DNA from: Pedobacter heparinus DSM 2366
Lineage (GTDB): Bacteria; Bacteroidota; Bacteroidia; Sphingobacteriales; Sphingobacteriaceae
Assembly (NCBI RefSeq): GCF_000023825.1
Contig: NC_013061.1
Location: 2,542,001 to 2,606,000 of the forward strand
Length of the DNA: 64,000 bases
Reading direction: 5' to 3'
The notes below the pieces were generated by a model. That model made no database searches, was not told where the DNA came from, and saw nothing but the letters and a program-made list of their open reading frames with translations. Below are positions 1 through 8,297 of the stretch, one piece after another (the stretch's first letter is position 1; every line of letters begins with the position of its first letter). The translations under genes and the position numbers were made by a program.

Positions 1-560
1 GTTTCTTTCATGTTGGCCAGGATAACAATGGAAAGCAGGGCAAATAAAGAAGAACAGTAAAACAGCACATTGATGCTGTAATGATCGGTGATGGTACTGC
101 CAATTGCGGGGCCAATGGCCAGGCCGGTGCTAAAACATACACCATGTACCCCCATCGCCTCGCCCCATTTTCCTGGAGGAACCAGATCGGCCACATAGGC
201 GGCCGTAGCGGTAGGCTTAAAGCCTGTAGAGAAACCATGTATTAACCTGAGGAACAGAAATCCGGCAATGGTAGTGAGGAGCGGATAAAGAAAACCGCAT
301 AAAAAACAAACCAGTGAGCCCACTGCCATTACCGGTACACGGCCAATGGTATCCGTGAGTTTACCACTGAAAGGTCTGGATATTCCGGCAGTGAGTGTAA
401 ACAGTGCAATAATGAGCCCTTTATACGCTGCGCCCCCCATTGCGGTTAAATAAGCAGGAAGTTCGGGGATGAGCATATTAAAGCTGGCAGAAAAAAGGAA
501 AGAGCTTAAACAAACGAGACCGAACTGAAGGGTATAAATTGAATGGGAAGATGGCTGCAT
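1..560 (-). CDS. MFS transporter, N-terminal part (runs off left edge)
   Basis: The minus strand is open from an ATG at 560 to the window edge, giving about 186 residues of a hydrophobic protein. It has several membrane segments and the MFS loop 2-3 motif, seen as GKLTDTIGR at residues 66-74, then a second charged loop (PPGKWGEAMG). It is the first half of a 12-helix inner membrane transporter. The substrate cannot be told; drug or sugar efflux types are common for this sequence style. An exact Bacteroidota -7 box lies about 20 bp upstream of the ATG. The next gene is divergent. Confidence 0.88.
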   Translation of the reverse strand, partial: MQPSSHSIYTLQFGLVCLSSFLFSASFNMLIPELPAYLTAMGGAAYKGLIIALFTLTAGISRPFSGKLTDTIGRVPVMAVGSLVCFLCGFLYPLLTTIAGFLFLRLIHGFSTGFKPTATAAYVADLVPPGKWGEAMGVHGVCFSTGLAIGPAIGSTITDHYSINVLFYCSSLFALLSIVILANMKE

Positions 561-580
561 GAAAGGGATAAATATCGGGC

Positions 581-588
581 CAAAGATA
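581..588 (-). promoter_or_regulatory. -7 box of the MFS gene
   Basis: On the minus strand this reads TATCTTTG, an exact match to the Bacteroidota -7 consensus TAnnTTTG, 20 bp upstream of the ATG at 560. No TTTG is seen at the expected -33 position, so only half of the promoter is supported. Confidence 0.45.
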
Positions 589-665
589 AAGCTTTAATTT
601 GTTACTTGTGGCTAAGTGATTATTGATATCTTAGTAGAGACCAATATATACGCAAACATCAATTG

Positions 666-3392
666 ATGAAGACATTATTTACATTGACACTTTCAGGGAT
701 TACCTTCCTGCTGCTGTTCCTGTTTGGACCTGCTCCTACAGCTGAAAAACGTTTTGAACACCCCGGGATTGTACAGCATCCATTGAATATAGATACACCG
801 GACCAGCGCAGATTTGTGAAGGTTGACCTGGTAAAAGGAAAGTTTACCGAGCCTACGGAAATGGCGGTACTGCCCAATCTGGATATCCTTGTAGCACAGC
901 GCAGGGGCGAAATTATGCTTTATAAGCAGCAGAGCAGGACTTTAAAAGAAGTACTTAAGCTGGATGTTTACTTTAAAACCACGGTATCGAATGTAAATGC
1001 TGAAGAAGGTTTGCTGGGCATTGCCCCTGATCCGAACTTTGCCGCAAACCAGTACATATATGTTTTTTACAGTCCCTTTAAAACTTCAGTAAACCGTTTG
1101 TCGCGTTTTAAACTGGTTAACGACCGGATCAACCCGGCTTCAGAAAAGAAGGTCCTGGAGTTTTATTCGCAGAGAGAGATCTGCTGCCATACTGGTGGCT
1201 CTATTGCTTTTGGGCCGGATGGCCTGTTGTATGTATCTACAGGCGACAACTCCACTCCTTTCGATGTGCCTAAACAAACCTATGTAAATAAGGGCTATGC
1301 GCCTTTGGACAACCGTCCCGGATTACATCAATATGATGCGCGCAGATCGGCAGGGAATACCAATGACCTTAGGGGTAAAATATTGAGGATTAGGGTAAAA
1401 GCTGATGGTACTTATAGTATTCCTGATCGTAATCTGTTTCCAAAAAATGAACCTAAAACCAAGCCTGAGATTTATGTAATGGGTGACAGGAATCCTTACA
1501 GGATATCGGTAGACCAGAAAACAGGCTTTTTATACTGGGGCGAGGTTGGGCCGGATGCCTCTGCAGATAATGAACTGAGGGGCCCAAGGGGTTATGATGA
1601 AATTAACCAGGCCCGGAAGGCCGGGAATTTTGGCTGGCCTTTATTTATTGCGAACAATTATCCTTATAGGGCCTTTGATTATACGAATGGACAAAGCGGG
1701 GCGGCTTTTGATGCTTTGGCGCCGGTGAACAACTCGCCTAACAATACCGGTTTAACCCAACTGCCAAAAGCAGAACCAGCTTATATCTGGTATGCCTACG
1801 GGGCTTCATCCGAATTTCCACAGGTAGGCGCAGGTGGGCGGACAGCTATGGCGGGCCCGGTTTACCATACCAAGACCGGACTGAACCCTTATCCGGCTTA
1901 TTACAATGGCAAGCTGATCATTTATGATTGGGTAAGGGGTTGGGTAAAAGCCGTAAGTATGTCGCCCGAAGGTGATTACCTGGGTATGGAACCTTTTCTG
2001 AGCAATATTTCCCTTTCTGCCCCTATTGACATGGAATTAGGCCCGGATGGTAAATTATATGTTCTGGAGTATGGTAAGGGCTGGTTTACCAAAAACCCGG
2101 ATGCAGGTATTTCGAGGATTGATTACCTTAAGGGGAACCGTCCTCCGGTGATGGAAAAATTTGAAGTGCTGCAAACGAGCGGTTTGTTGCCTTATAAGCT
2201 GCTGGCGAGCGTAAAAGCCAACGATCCGGATGGCGATGCCCTTACTTATGTATGGAGCCTGGGCAAAGGGGTTAAAAAAACAACCAATAAGCCGGAGCTG
2301 GAATATACTTTTACAAAGGCCGGAGAATATCCGGTTAGTGTGAAGGTGGTTGATGCCTCAGGTGCTGTTGTTTCCAGTAATGTTGTCCCTGTTTTTGCCG
2401 GGAATGAACAACCAAAGATTGACATTCAGCTTTCCGGAAACAAAAGTTTTTATTTTCCCGGCATACCTGTTGACTATAAGGTATTGGTTTCGGATAAGGG
2501 GGCAGCAGTTCATAAAAACAGGGTATACATCTCCAGTACGTATACAGAAGGGCTGGACCTGGCCGGTGCCCAGCTTGGGCACCAGGAAGCCGCACAAACC
2601 CTGGTGGGTAAATCTTTAATGCTGAAAGCAGATTGCAGTACCTGCCATAAAATTGCGGCAACCTCCATAGGCCCTGCGTTTACCAGGGTCTCGGCTAAAT
2701 ACCAGCAGAACAATAAAGCGGTAACTTACCTTAGCGGTAAAGTGATGAAGGGAAGCAGTGGTGTATGGGGTGAAGTGCCTATGCCTGCACACGCTACCAT
2801 GAAGGAAACAGAAGTAAGACAGATTGTAGAATGGATCATGTCGCTGGCCGCAAAAGCCAGTGGGGCCCCTTCCCTGCCTATGCAGGGTAAAATTATACCT
2901 CCGGCTACGGTAAATACCAATAAACCGGTGCTGAGCCTAAAGGCTACTTATGCAGATATGGGCATGGCCGGCGTAAGGTCGTTGAGCAGTACCAGTGTAG
3001 TTAACCTGCGCAGTAATGTCATTGATGTAAAGGATATTACTGATATTTCACAGTTTTCGCGCCGTGACATTTCTGGTGAGATAGAATTGCTTTTGCCAAA
3101 AAATACGGGCTGGATTAAGTTGAAACAAATTGATCTTAAGGGGATTACTTCTTTTTTACCACAGGTTAAAACCATGGCGCAGGAAGTAGATTATGAAGTA
3201 GAGATGAAACTGGATAACCAGAATGGGGTATCGGTAGGTAAGGGCCTGCTCTCTGGAAAAAATATTGCTGTTGATGCGGTTGCCGATGGAAAGTTGCATG
3301 ATGTTTTTATCACTTTTAAAGGAACAACGAAGGATATAAAGGAGAGGCCGTTGCTGCAAGAGGTTGTTTTAAAAGGAAAAGGGTCGAAATAA
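666..3392 (+). CDS. PQQ-type sugar dehydrogenase with PKD domain and cytochrome c domain
   Basis: Secreted 908-residue protein. ATG at 666 is preferred over an in-frame TTG at 663; it opens a signal peptide (MKTLFTLTLSG...). Residues about 45-490 are a glucose/sorbosone dehydrogenase-type six-bladed propeller (for example EEGLLGIAPDPNF and GDRNPYRIS), the fold of soluble PQQ glucose dehydrogenase. Residues about 490-575 form a PKD domain (NDPDGDALTYVWSL). A class I cytochrome c domain follows, with haem motif CSTCH at 657-661 and likely axial Met706 in VPMPAH. The last 130 residues resemble a carbohydrate-binding beta-sandwich. The fusion suggests periplasmic sugar oxidation with electrons passed to the attached haem. 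The PQQ dependence and substrate are inferred from the family. The gene ends inside the arm of a large palindrome. Confidence 0.85.
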   Translation: MKTLFTLTLSGITFLLLFLFGPAPTAEKRFEHPGIVQHPLNIDTPDQRRFVKVDLVKGKFTEPTEMAVLPNLDILVAQRRGEIMLYKQQSRTLKEVLKLDVYFKTTVSNVNAEEGLLGIAPDPNFAANQYIYVFYSPFKTSVNRLSRFKLVNDRINPASEKKVLEFYSQREICCHTGGSIAFGPDGLLYVSTGDNSTPFDVPKQTYVNKGYAPLDNRPGLHQYDARRSAGNTNDLRGKILRIRVKADGTYSIPDRNLFPKNEPKTKPEIYVMGDRNPYRISVDQKTGFLYWGEVGPDASADNELRGPRGYDEINQARKAGNFGWPLFIANNYPYRAFDYTNGQSGAAFDALAPVNNSPNNTGLTQLPKAEPAYIWYAYGASSEFPQVGAGGRTAMAGPVYHTKTGLNPYPAYYNGKLIIYDWVRGWVKAVSMSPEGDYLGMEPFLSNISLSAPIDMELGPDGKLYVLEYGKGWFTKNPDAGISRIDYLKGNRPPVMEKFEVLQTSGLLPYKLLASVKANDPDGDALTYVWSLGKGVKKTTNKPELEYTFTKAGEYPVSVKVVDASGAVVSSNVVPVFAGNEQPKIDIQLSGNKSFYFPGIPVDYKVLVSDKGAAVHKNRVYISSTYTEGLDLAGAQLGHQEAAQTLVGKSLMLKADCSTCHKIAATSIGPAFTRVSAKYQQNNKAVTYLSGKVMKGSSGVWGEVPMPAHATMKETEVRQIVEWIMSLAAKASGAPSLPMQGKIIPPATVNTNKPVLSLKATYADMGMAGVRSLSSTSVVNLRSNVIDVKDITDISQFSRRDISGEIELLLPKNTGWIKLKQIDLKGITSFLPQVKTMAQEVDYEVEMKLDNQNGVSVGKGLLSGKNIAVDAVADGKLHDVFITFKGTTKDIKERPLLQEVVLKGKGSK

Positions 3393-3650
3393 GGGTCAAA
3401 ATAAGCCATTCTGTTCAGCGTCTGGAACAAGTGGCGCTGAAGGGCGCCAATTATTCCTAGGTCGCTTCACAGAAGGCATATTTTGTTTCAAGCATGGCGG
3501 ATAGGAATATCTCTATTATTTCTTAAGTGATACACTCGCTATTCAAACAAAATATGCCTTCTGTGAAGCGACCTAGGCGCTCTTTGCTCCCCTTCAGGAG
3601 CCTAAGAGATGCCAGACGCTGAACAGAATGGCTTATTTTGACCCTTATTT
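3387..3650. repeat. 264-bp nested palindrome between convergent genes
   Basis: Perfect outer arms of 39 bp (3387-3425 and 3612-3650) enclose perfect inner arms of 33 bp (3456-3488 and 3545-3577) around a 56-nt loop. Between outer and inner arms each side has its own short hairpin: 3432-3437/3444-3449 with loop TGAAGG on the left, 3586-3590/3597-3601 with loop CCTTCA on the right. The stems differ but the loops are exact complements. Both convergent genes take their stop codon from the outermost bases. It could be a MITE-like element or a very strong bidirectional terminator; no clear target-site duplication is visible. Confidence 0.85.
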
Positions 3651-4388
3651 TGACTTCCCATTCAGATTGATCACCGCCCCCAATGTAAATATAGAATTAC
3701 CAGCGTTCATGTACTTCCTGCTGTTGAGGCCAAAAGTACCGCTTGTGGTGTATTGTAACTGTACGATATCACTTAAGCGCATCCTGGTAAAAAAGATAGG
3801 TTCTATGAACGTATTGCTTTCCCTGGGCTGACCCATGGAGTTGCGCATAAATGTCTTCATGTCCAGGCTGCTGATTCGCAATGCGGTTCCATAATTAAGG
3901 GGGTAGTTCTTTCCAAAAAGACGCAGGTTGTTGTTCTTTTTGGAGCTGTAGTTGACCTGAAGAAAGGTCTTGTTATAAGTAACTTCTTCTATATCGGTAT
4001 GGCTGAGTGCACCGTTATCATCAAAAGTTCTGAAGGTACGGTCTGTACGCCCGCCGCCGTAACCTACATATACTTCTATGATCCTGTTGTCATCCGGACC
4101 AAAAGTATCAAACCAGCCCCCTCCGATCTCTACCAGTTTGTGTCTGTAATCTTTACTTTCCCTTTCTCTATTCATATAAGAGCCGCTGAACAGTACACCG
4201 ATATGATTTGATACTGCATACGCCCCATTGATGCTGGTGTTTAGTCGGGGTGATATATGTAAGCCGCCACTAAATTCACCTTTCTGACTAAGCATTGGTG
4301 TATTGGGCACATTGGGCATATACATGGAAGAACAGGAACTCATAAAGATTACAGCTATAAAAAGAGGCAGTCTGAAGTTTTTAATCAT
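3645..4388 (-). CDS. Putative outer membrane lipoprotein, beta-barrel-like, function unknown
   Basis: 247 residues with a lipoprotein signal peptide (FMSSCSSMY, probable lipid-modified Cys at about 19). The rest is rich in alternating polar and aromatic stretches such as GGLHISPRLNTSINGAYAV and IIEVYVGYGGG, typical of small Bacteroidota outer membrane barrel proteins. I do not recognise a family with a known function. It lies 76 bp downstream of the sialate O-acetylesterase on the same strand and may be the last gene of that transcript or have its own promoter; no clear promoter was seen. The C-terminus (GKSK) is encoded by the end of the 264-bp palindrome. Confidence 0.7.
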   Translation of the reverse strand: MIKNFRLPLFIAVIFMSSCSSMYMPNVPNTPMLSQKGEFSGGLHISPRLNTSINGAYAVSNHIGVLFSGSYMNRERESKDYRHKLVEIGGGWFDTFGPDDNRIIEVYVGYGGGRTDRTFRTFDDNGALSHTDIEEVTYNKTFLQVNYSSKKNNNLRLFGKNYPLNYGTALRISSLDMKTFMRNSMGQPRESNTFIEPIFFTRMRLSDIVQLQYTTSGTFGLNSRKYMNAGNSIFTLGAVINLNGKSK

Positions 4389-4464
4389 AAATGGAATACT
4401 TTGCTTACATTAACGTTTGTCGTCTGTTTTTGGTGCTGCAAGGTATTATTTTTTTATGGATCTG

Positions 4465-5865
4465 CTACCAGCTGTCGGTTCTGAACGGTGCAGCAGGTAA
4501 ACCTTCTGCATTGTATAAATTACCCTCAGCTCTGTCTTTAAAAGCATATCTTACTGCTACGGGGCTTTTTACTTCATCACTTTGTACCACTACGGTTTTC
4601 CCGGAAATGGTTGCTGCGGCCGGATGAAATACTTGATCTGCACCTGCAATTTCAAAGGAAATGAGCGGCTTGTTATAGGCTGTAAGGCCAATAGGGATTT
4701 CGCTGAAACTTACAATGGCTTTATTGTCGCTGATCTTTAAAGATTGATATACCGGGCCTGAATACGCCACCCCTTTTTTTCCATAAGTTTTATTCAATGC
4801 CCAGTAAAGCAGTCGTTTGCTAATAATTGTTTTATCGGGCGGATGAATGGTGGTCTGGCTGCCTGCATCTACACTCACTGCCATTCCTGAATTGGGGATC
4901 AGCTGCATCGCTTTTGCCTGCTTTTCATAGATTACCGGCAGTTTATCCTTGCCATTCGGATAAGCGTTTGGCGCCAGTTGCACGTAATAAAATGAAAAAT
5001 CGCCACATCCCCATATCGAACGCCACTCCTTTACCATGGCTTCCATTTTTTTGTCATAGGTATCGGGCGTAAACCAGTTGTTTTCACCCTGGTACCAAAG
5101 GGCACCTTTGATATTGAAGCCAACAATTGGATTGATCATGGCATTGAACAATACAAAAGGTTCATTCTTGATCATTTTAACTGTATCAGCCGGGATTTTA
5201 ACATCTGTAAAACCGGCAAAGCTCTTTTTGTCCATCCAGGCTTCGATGATGGTACCCCCATAAGCAGACTGGATAATGCCTACCGGAACCTTTAACTTTT
5301 GCTGTAACATGCGTGCAAACTGGTAACCCACTGCGCTGAATTGTCCGGTGGTTTCGGAATTGCTGTGCTCCCATTTGGCATTTAACTCCGTTAGCGGGGT
5401 TCTGGACATATTTTTTTCAATTCTGAACAACCTTACTCCCGGTTCATCGGCATCACTTAACAATTCGTTAGAATTGGTGATGGGTTGATTGCCAAAGCCT
5501 TTTACAGGCATTTCCATATTGGATTGTCCCGAACAAAGCCATACTTCACCGATCAGGATATCATTCAGGACCAGTTTTTCTCCGTCATTAAATGTAATGG
5601 TATACGGGCCGCCTGCTTTTGGTGTTGGAACAGAAAGTTTCCAGGAACCATCTTTTGCGGTTGTGGCGAGGTATGCTTTCTGGTTCCATGAAGTGGTAAT
5701 GGTGACCTTTGAGCCAGCTTTTGCCTTGCCCCAAAGTGCTACATTGCTTTGTTGCTGAAGTACCATTCCGCTGGATATGATGGCCGGCAGGGTAACTTTT
5801 GAAAAAGTGTTTAAAGAAAAAAGTAAAGCTGTACACAGTAACAGCAAAAATTTTGATGGTTTCAT
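4465..5865 (-). CDS. Sialate O-acetylesterase, SGNH family
   Basis: 466 residues with an N-terminal signal peptide, so periplasmic or surface. It should remove O-acetyl groups from sialic acids so that lyase and sialidase can use them. The block I serine motif is clear in CSGQSNMEMP (Ser115), as in the SiaE/9-O-acetylesterase family, with an Ig-like segment (about 25-100) before it. GTIIEAW (about 204-210) and YQGENN (258-263) match blocks II and III. The likely catalytic His is H341 in TIHPPDK; the Asp usually seen two residues before this His is Thr here. Last recognisable catabolic gene of the sialic acid block, 111 bp after the transporter. Confidence 0.87.
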   Translation of the reverse strand: MKPSKFLLLLCTALLFSLNTFSKVTLPAIISSGMVLQQQSNVALWGKAKAGSKVTITTSWNQKAYLATTAKDGSWKLSVPTPKAGGPYTITFNDGEKLVLNDILIGEVWLCSGQSNMEMPVKGFGNQPITNSNELLSDADEPGVRLFRIEKNMSRTPLTELNAKWEHSNSETTGQFSAVGYQFARMLQQKLKVPVGIIQSAYGGTIIEAWMDKKSFAGFTDVKIPADTVKMIKNEPFVLFNAMINPIVGFNIKGALWYQGENNWFTPDTYDKKMEAMVKEWRSIWGCGDFSFYYVQLAPNAYPNGKDKLPVIYEKQAKAMQLIPNSGMAVSVDAGSQTTIHPPDKTIISKRLLYWALNKTYGKKGVAYSGPVYQSLKISDNKAIVSFSEIPIGLTAYNKPLISFEIAGADQVFHPAAATISGKTVVVQSDEVKSPVAVRYAFKDRAEGNLYNAEGLPAAPFRTDSW

Positions 5866-5976
5866 GTGTGTGATCAGGTTGTTATCTGGTTAAAATTTTA
5901 ATGTTGTACAATATATGGAATTTGCCAAATATTACGGGTGCGTAAACAAATAATTAAATCCACTAACCGGAACGGG

Positions 5977-7218
5977 TCAGGAATTGCTGTTTTTGAGCTT
6001 TATTGCAAATAATAGCCAAGTGGCTAATAGCATAACGACAGCTGAGATCTGGTAAACAATGGAAAGGTCTACCTGGGCATCTTTTAATGCGCCGCCAGCG
6101 TAAACCATCAGTCCGCCTACAATTGTGCTTAAAAAGTTAAGAAAGCCATAGCCCGTTGCAATATACCGTCCATCGGCTATCTGCCGTAATATGGGCATCA
6201 TATTGGCATCATTAAATCCCCTGGCCAGGCCGAAGATGAGCATGGCCAGGATTGCGATGCTAAAAATGCTGGTTGAGGCCATTAGAAATAAGAATGGTGC
6301 ACCCAAGGTAAACCCAATAATGAGGATGTAGAGTCGGCCGCGGTTGTTTTTCCTTGTCCACCTGTCGGCCAGTATGCCCCCCACAATTACACCTATAAAA
6401 GAACCGATCTGGATATAACCCGTTGCAGAAATGCCGGCTTCGCCGAGGTTAAGGTTGAAATGATCTTTGAGAAAGGTTGGCAGCCAGCCGTAAACCAGCC
6501 AGTTTACGATACCAAGAACGGCAAAATAGATGAGGAGGATGAGGAAAGAGGCTTCGCTGAACAAGACTTTCAAGGCACCGGTAAGACTAATGCCAGTGGT
6601 TTGGGTACTTGTTTCTGCTGTTTCTGCTGTTTCTGCGGAAGCTTTCTGGTCTTTTAAAATGTATAAAAGTATCAAAGAATACACAATCCCTACTGCTCCA
6701 AAAATATGGAAGCCAGAACGCCAGCCCCATAGTTCTGCGATGTAACCGCCAAGACCGCCCAGGGCAAGGCCTGCATATAAGCCGCTCATGTGTAATCCGG
6801 TTGCCAGTGAACGTGTGCGACCTTTATGGTAATCAGTGATCAGGGCAAGGGCTGCCGGTATATAACAGGCTTCACTTACCCCCATTAAGAAACGGGCTGC
6901 CAGCATTTCATGAAATGAAGTGGCATAGCCTGTCCAGATGGTTACGGCCGACCAGACCATTACACTGAACACGATAACTTTTTTTCTGCTGTACCTGTCG
7001 GCGAAAAAACCCCCAAAAGGGCTCAGTATACCGTAAGACCAGAGGAATACCGATGTAAGTAAGCCAAATTGCGCATCAGATAAATTGAAATCGGCAACAA
7101 TCGGATCGCGCATAGAAGTGATCAGGATGCGGTCGAGGTAATTTAAAAAGGCCACTATCCATAGCAGGGCGACAATGAGCCATGCGTAAAAGGAAACGGT
7201 TTGTCCGGAATTCTTCAT
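5977..7218 (-). CDS. nanT: MFS transporter, probable sialic acid importer (NanT-like)
   Basis: 413 residues, about 12 membrane helices, with MFS motif A as DRYSRKK at residues 74-80 and a second copy in the C-half (LADRWTRKN). Position between the mutarotase gene (17 bp upstream) and the esterase strongly suggests it carries free sialic acid across the inner membrane, as MFS-type NanT does in Bacteroides and Tannerella. Substrate is inferred from context only; members of the same family carry other organic anions. The central cytoplasmic loop carries an Ala-Glu-Thr triplet repeat (about residues 193-203) encoded by a 9-bp tandem repeat. Confidence 0.85.
   Translation of the reverse strand: MKNSGQTVSFYAWLIVALLWIVAFLNYLDRILITSMRDPIVADFNLSDAQFGLLTSVFLWSYGILSPFGGFFADRYSRKKVIVFSVMVWSAVTIWTGYATSFHEMLAARFLMGVSEACYIPAALALITDYHKGRTRSLATGLHMSGLYAGLALGGLGGYIAELWGWRSGFHIFGAVGIVYSLILLYILKDQKASAETAETAETSTQTTGISLTGALKVLFSEASFLILLIYFAVLGIVNWLVYGWLPTFLKDHFNLNLGEAGISATGYIQIGSFIGVIVGGILADRWTRKNNRGRLYILIIGFTLGAPFLFLMASTSIFSIAILAMLIFGLARGFNDANMMPILRQIADGRYIATGYGFLNFLSTIVGGLMVYAGGALKDAQVDLSIVYQISAVVMLLATWLLFAIKLKNSNS
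6611..6636. repeat. 9-bp tandem repeat within transporter gene
   Basis: Nearly three copies of GTTTCTGCT in tandem, encoding AET-AET-AET on the minus strand in the loop between helices 6 and 7 of the MFS protein. Copy-number change would keep the reading frame. Confidence 0.7.
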
Positions 7219-7235
7219 GATCAGGTTTTATTTGG

Positions 7236-8297
7236 TTAGTGTTTAATGGTTTTATACATCAATACTTTAGGTGTACGTACTGCAGGTTTTACTTCACCTC
7301 CGGGAATGACCACATTTCCGTTCCAAATGGCTAAGGTAGTGGTTACCGGCGCTGGTGCCGGAATCTGATCTGCTACTGACCAGGTATTGGTAAGCGGACT
7401 ATAGCTCAGCACCTGTTTTGAAAAGCCGGGGTGTTTTTCTCTTGGTAGAGCGACATCGGCGGCGGCCTTACCATCATCGCCACCAAATATGCGGAGGCTG
7501 TTTTCGGTGGCATAAGCCGTACCCGGGGCCGCAGTTACGGCCGAAGGAAGGTCGGCAATCTTTTTCCAGCCGGTTTTAGGGCTGTACTGATAAGCATCTT
7601 TAAGGTAATTTCTTACCCCGTGTACCAGTTCGGCACCGCTGAACAGGTAAAATTTACCGTCCAGGGCACCGGAAACTGCAAACATGCGGGCCGGGCCTGG
7701 CCAGGGTTCAAGTTTTTTCCATTCCATGTTTTTGGCGGAAAGATCCATTGCCCAGAAGTTATCTCCGGCATTTTGGGCATCGGGGCTTTCGATGCCGCCG
7801 GCGATGTAAATGGTATTGCCGAGGAGTACCCCCGAGGTATTGGCGATGGGTTTAGGCAATACGGGCAGGGTTGTTATGCTGAGTTTGCCCTTATTGAATT
7901 TTAACATGGATACGTCGGCATAATGACCTTTTTCATTACTACCGCCAATGATGATAAAGCTATCTTTCCAGGTGATGGAAAGGCCATAGCCCAATGAATG
8001 AGGTAGCTTTCCGACCAGTTTCCATTTGCCATCAGGTTTTTGAAGGGCAAATATATGATCGTGCCAGGCTTTTTTAGAGCCTGTCCATGGTGCACCACCA
8101 TCGGGGAAGTTTGCACCACCAGCCACCAGTAACGTACCATTTGAAACCCCGGCAAAAGAGCCGGCAAAGCCAATGGGATCGGGAATGGGGGGAAGTTCAG
8201 ACCAGCCGGAATCAGATTTGGCAGTTTGCGCTACACCCCTGCTTAGCATTGTAGACATCAGGATCAGCAATAGAAATAGATAGACCGGTTTATTCAT
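7236..8297 (-). CDS. nanM: N-acetylneuraminate epimerase/mutarotase, cyclically permuted kelch type
   Basis: 353 residues with signal peptide (MNKPVYLFLLLILM...). Repeated kelch-like blocks are visible, such as LLVAGGANFPDGGAPWTG, FIIIGGSNEKG, IYIAGGIES and LRIFGGDDG, giving a six-bladed propeller as in NanM and the cyclically permuted mutarotases of Bacteroidota. It speeds conversion of alpha-sialic acid released by sialidase to the beta anomer in the periplasm. Its first 8 bp overlap the end of the lyase gene, so the two are translationally coupled; the transporter follows 17 bp later. Confidence 0.88.
   Translation of the reverse strand: MNKPVYLFLLLILMSTMLSRGVAQTAKSDSGWSELPPIPDPIGFAGSFAGVSNGTLLVAGGANFPDGGAPWTGSKKAWHDHIFALQKPDGKWKLVGKLPHSLGYGLSITWKDSFIIIGGSNEKGHYADVSMLKFNKGKLSITTLPVLPKPIANTSGVLLGNTIYIAGGIESPDAQNAGDNFWAMDLSAKNMEWKKLEPWPGPARMFAVSGALDGKFYLFSGAELVHGVRNYLKDAYQYSPKTGWKKIADLPSAVTAAPGTAYATENSLRIFGGDDGKAAADVALPREKHPGFSKQVLSYSPLTNTWSVADQIPAPAPVTTTLAIWNGNVVIPGGEVKPAVRTPKVLMYKTIKH

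Noticed and set aside
8..238. 76-residue minus-strand frame at the left edge
   Set aside because: Out of frame with the MFS gene that covers the same bases and carries clear motif A.
2335..2661. Minus-strand open frames opposite the PQQ dehydrogenase
   Set aside because: Low-complexity shadow translations of a strongly supported gene.
3387..3650. Integron attC site or CRISPR-like repeat
   Set aside because: Single copy with long perfect arms and no integrase or cas gene nearby.
5866..5976. Possible promoter between the transporter and esterase genes
   Set aside because: TATTTG-type words occur but none fit the -33/-7 spacing; read-through from the upstream genes explains expression.
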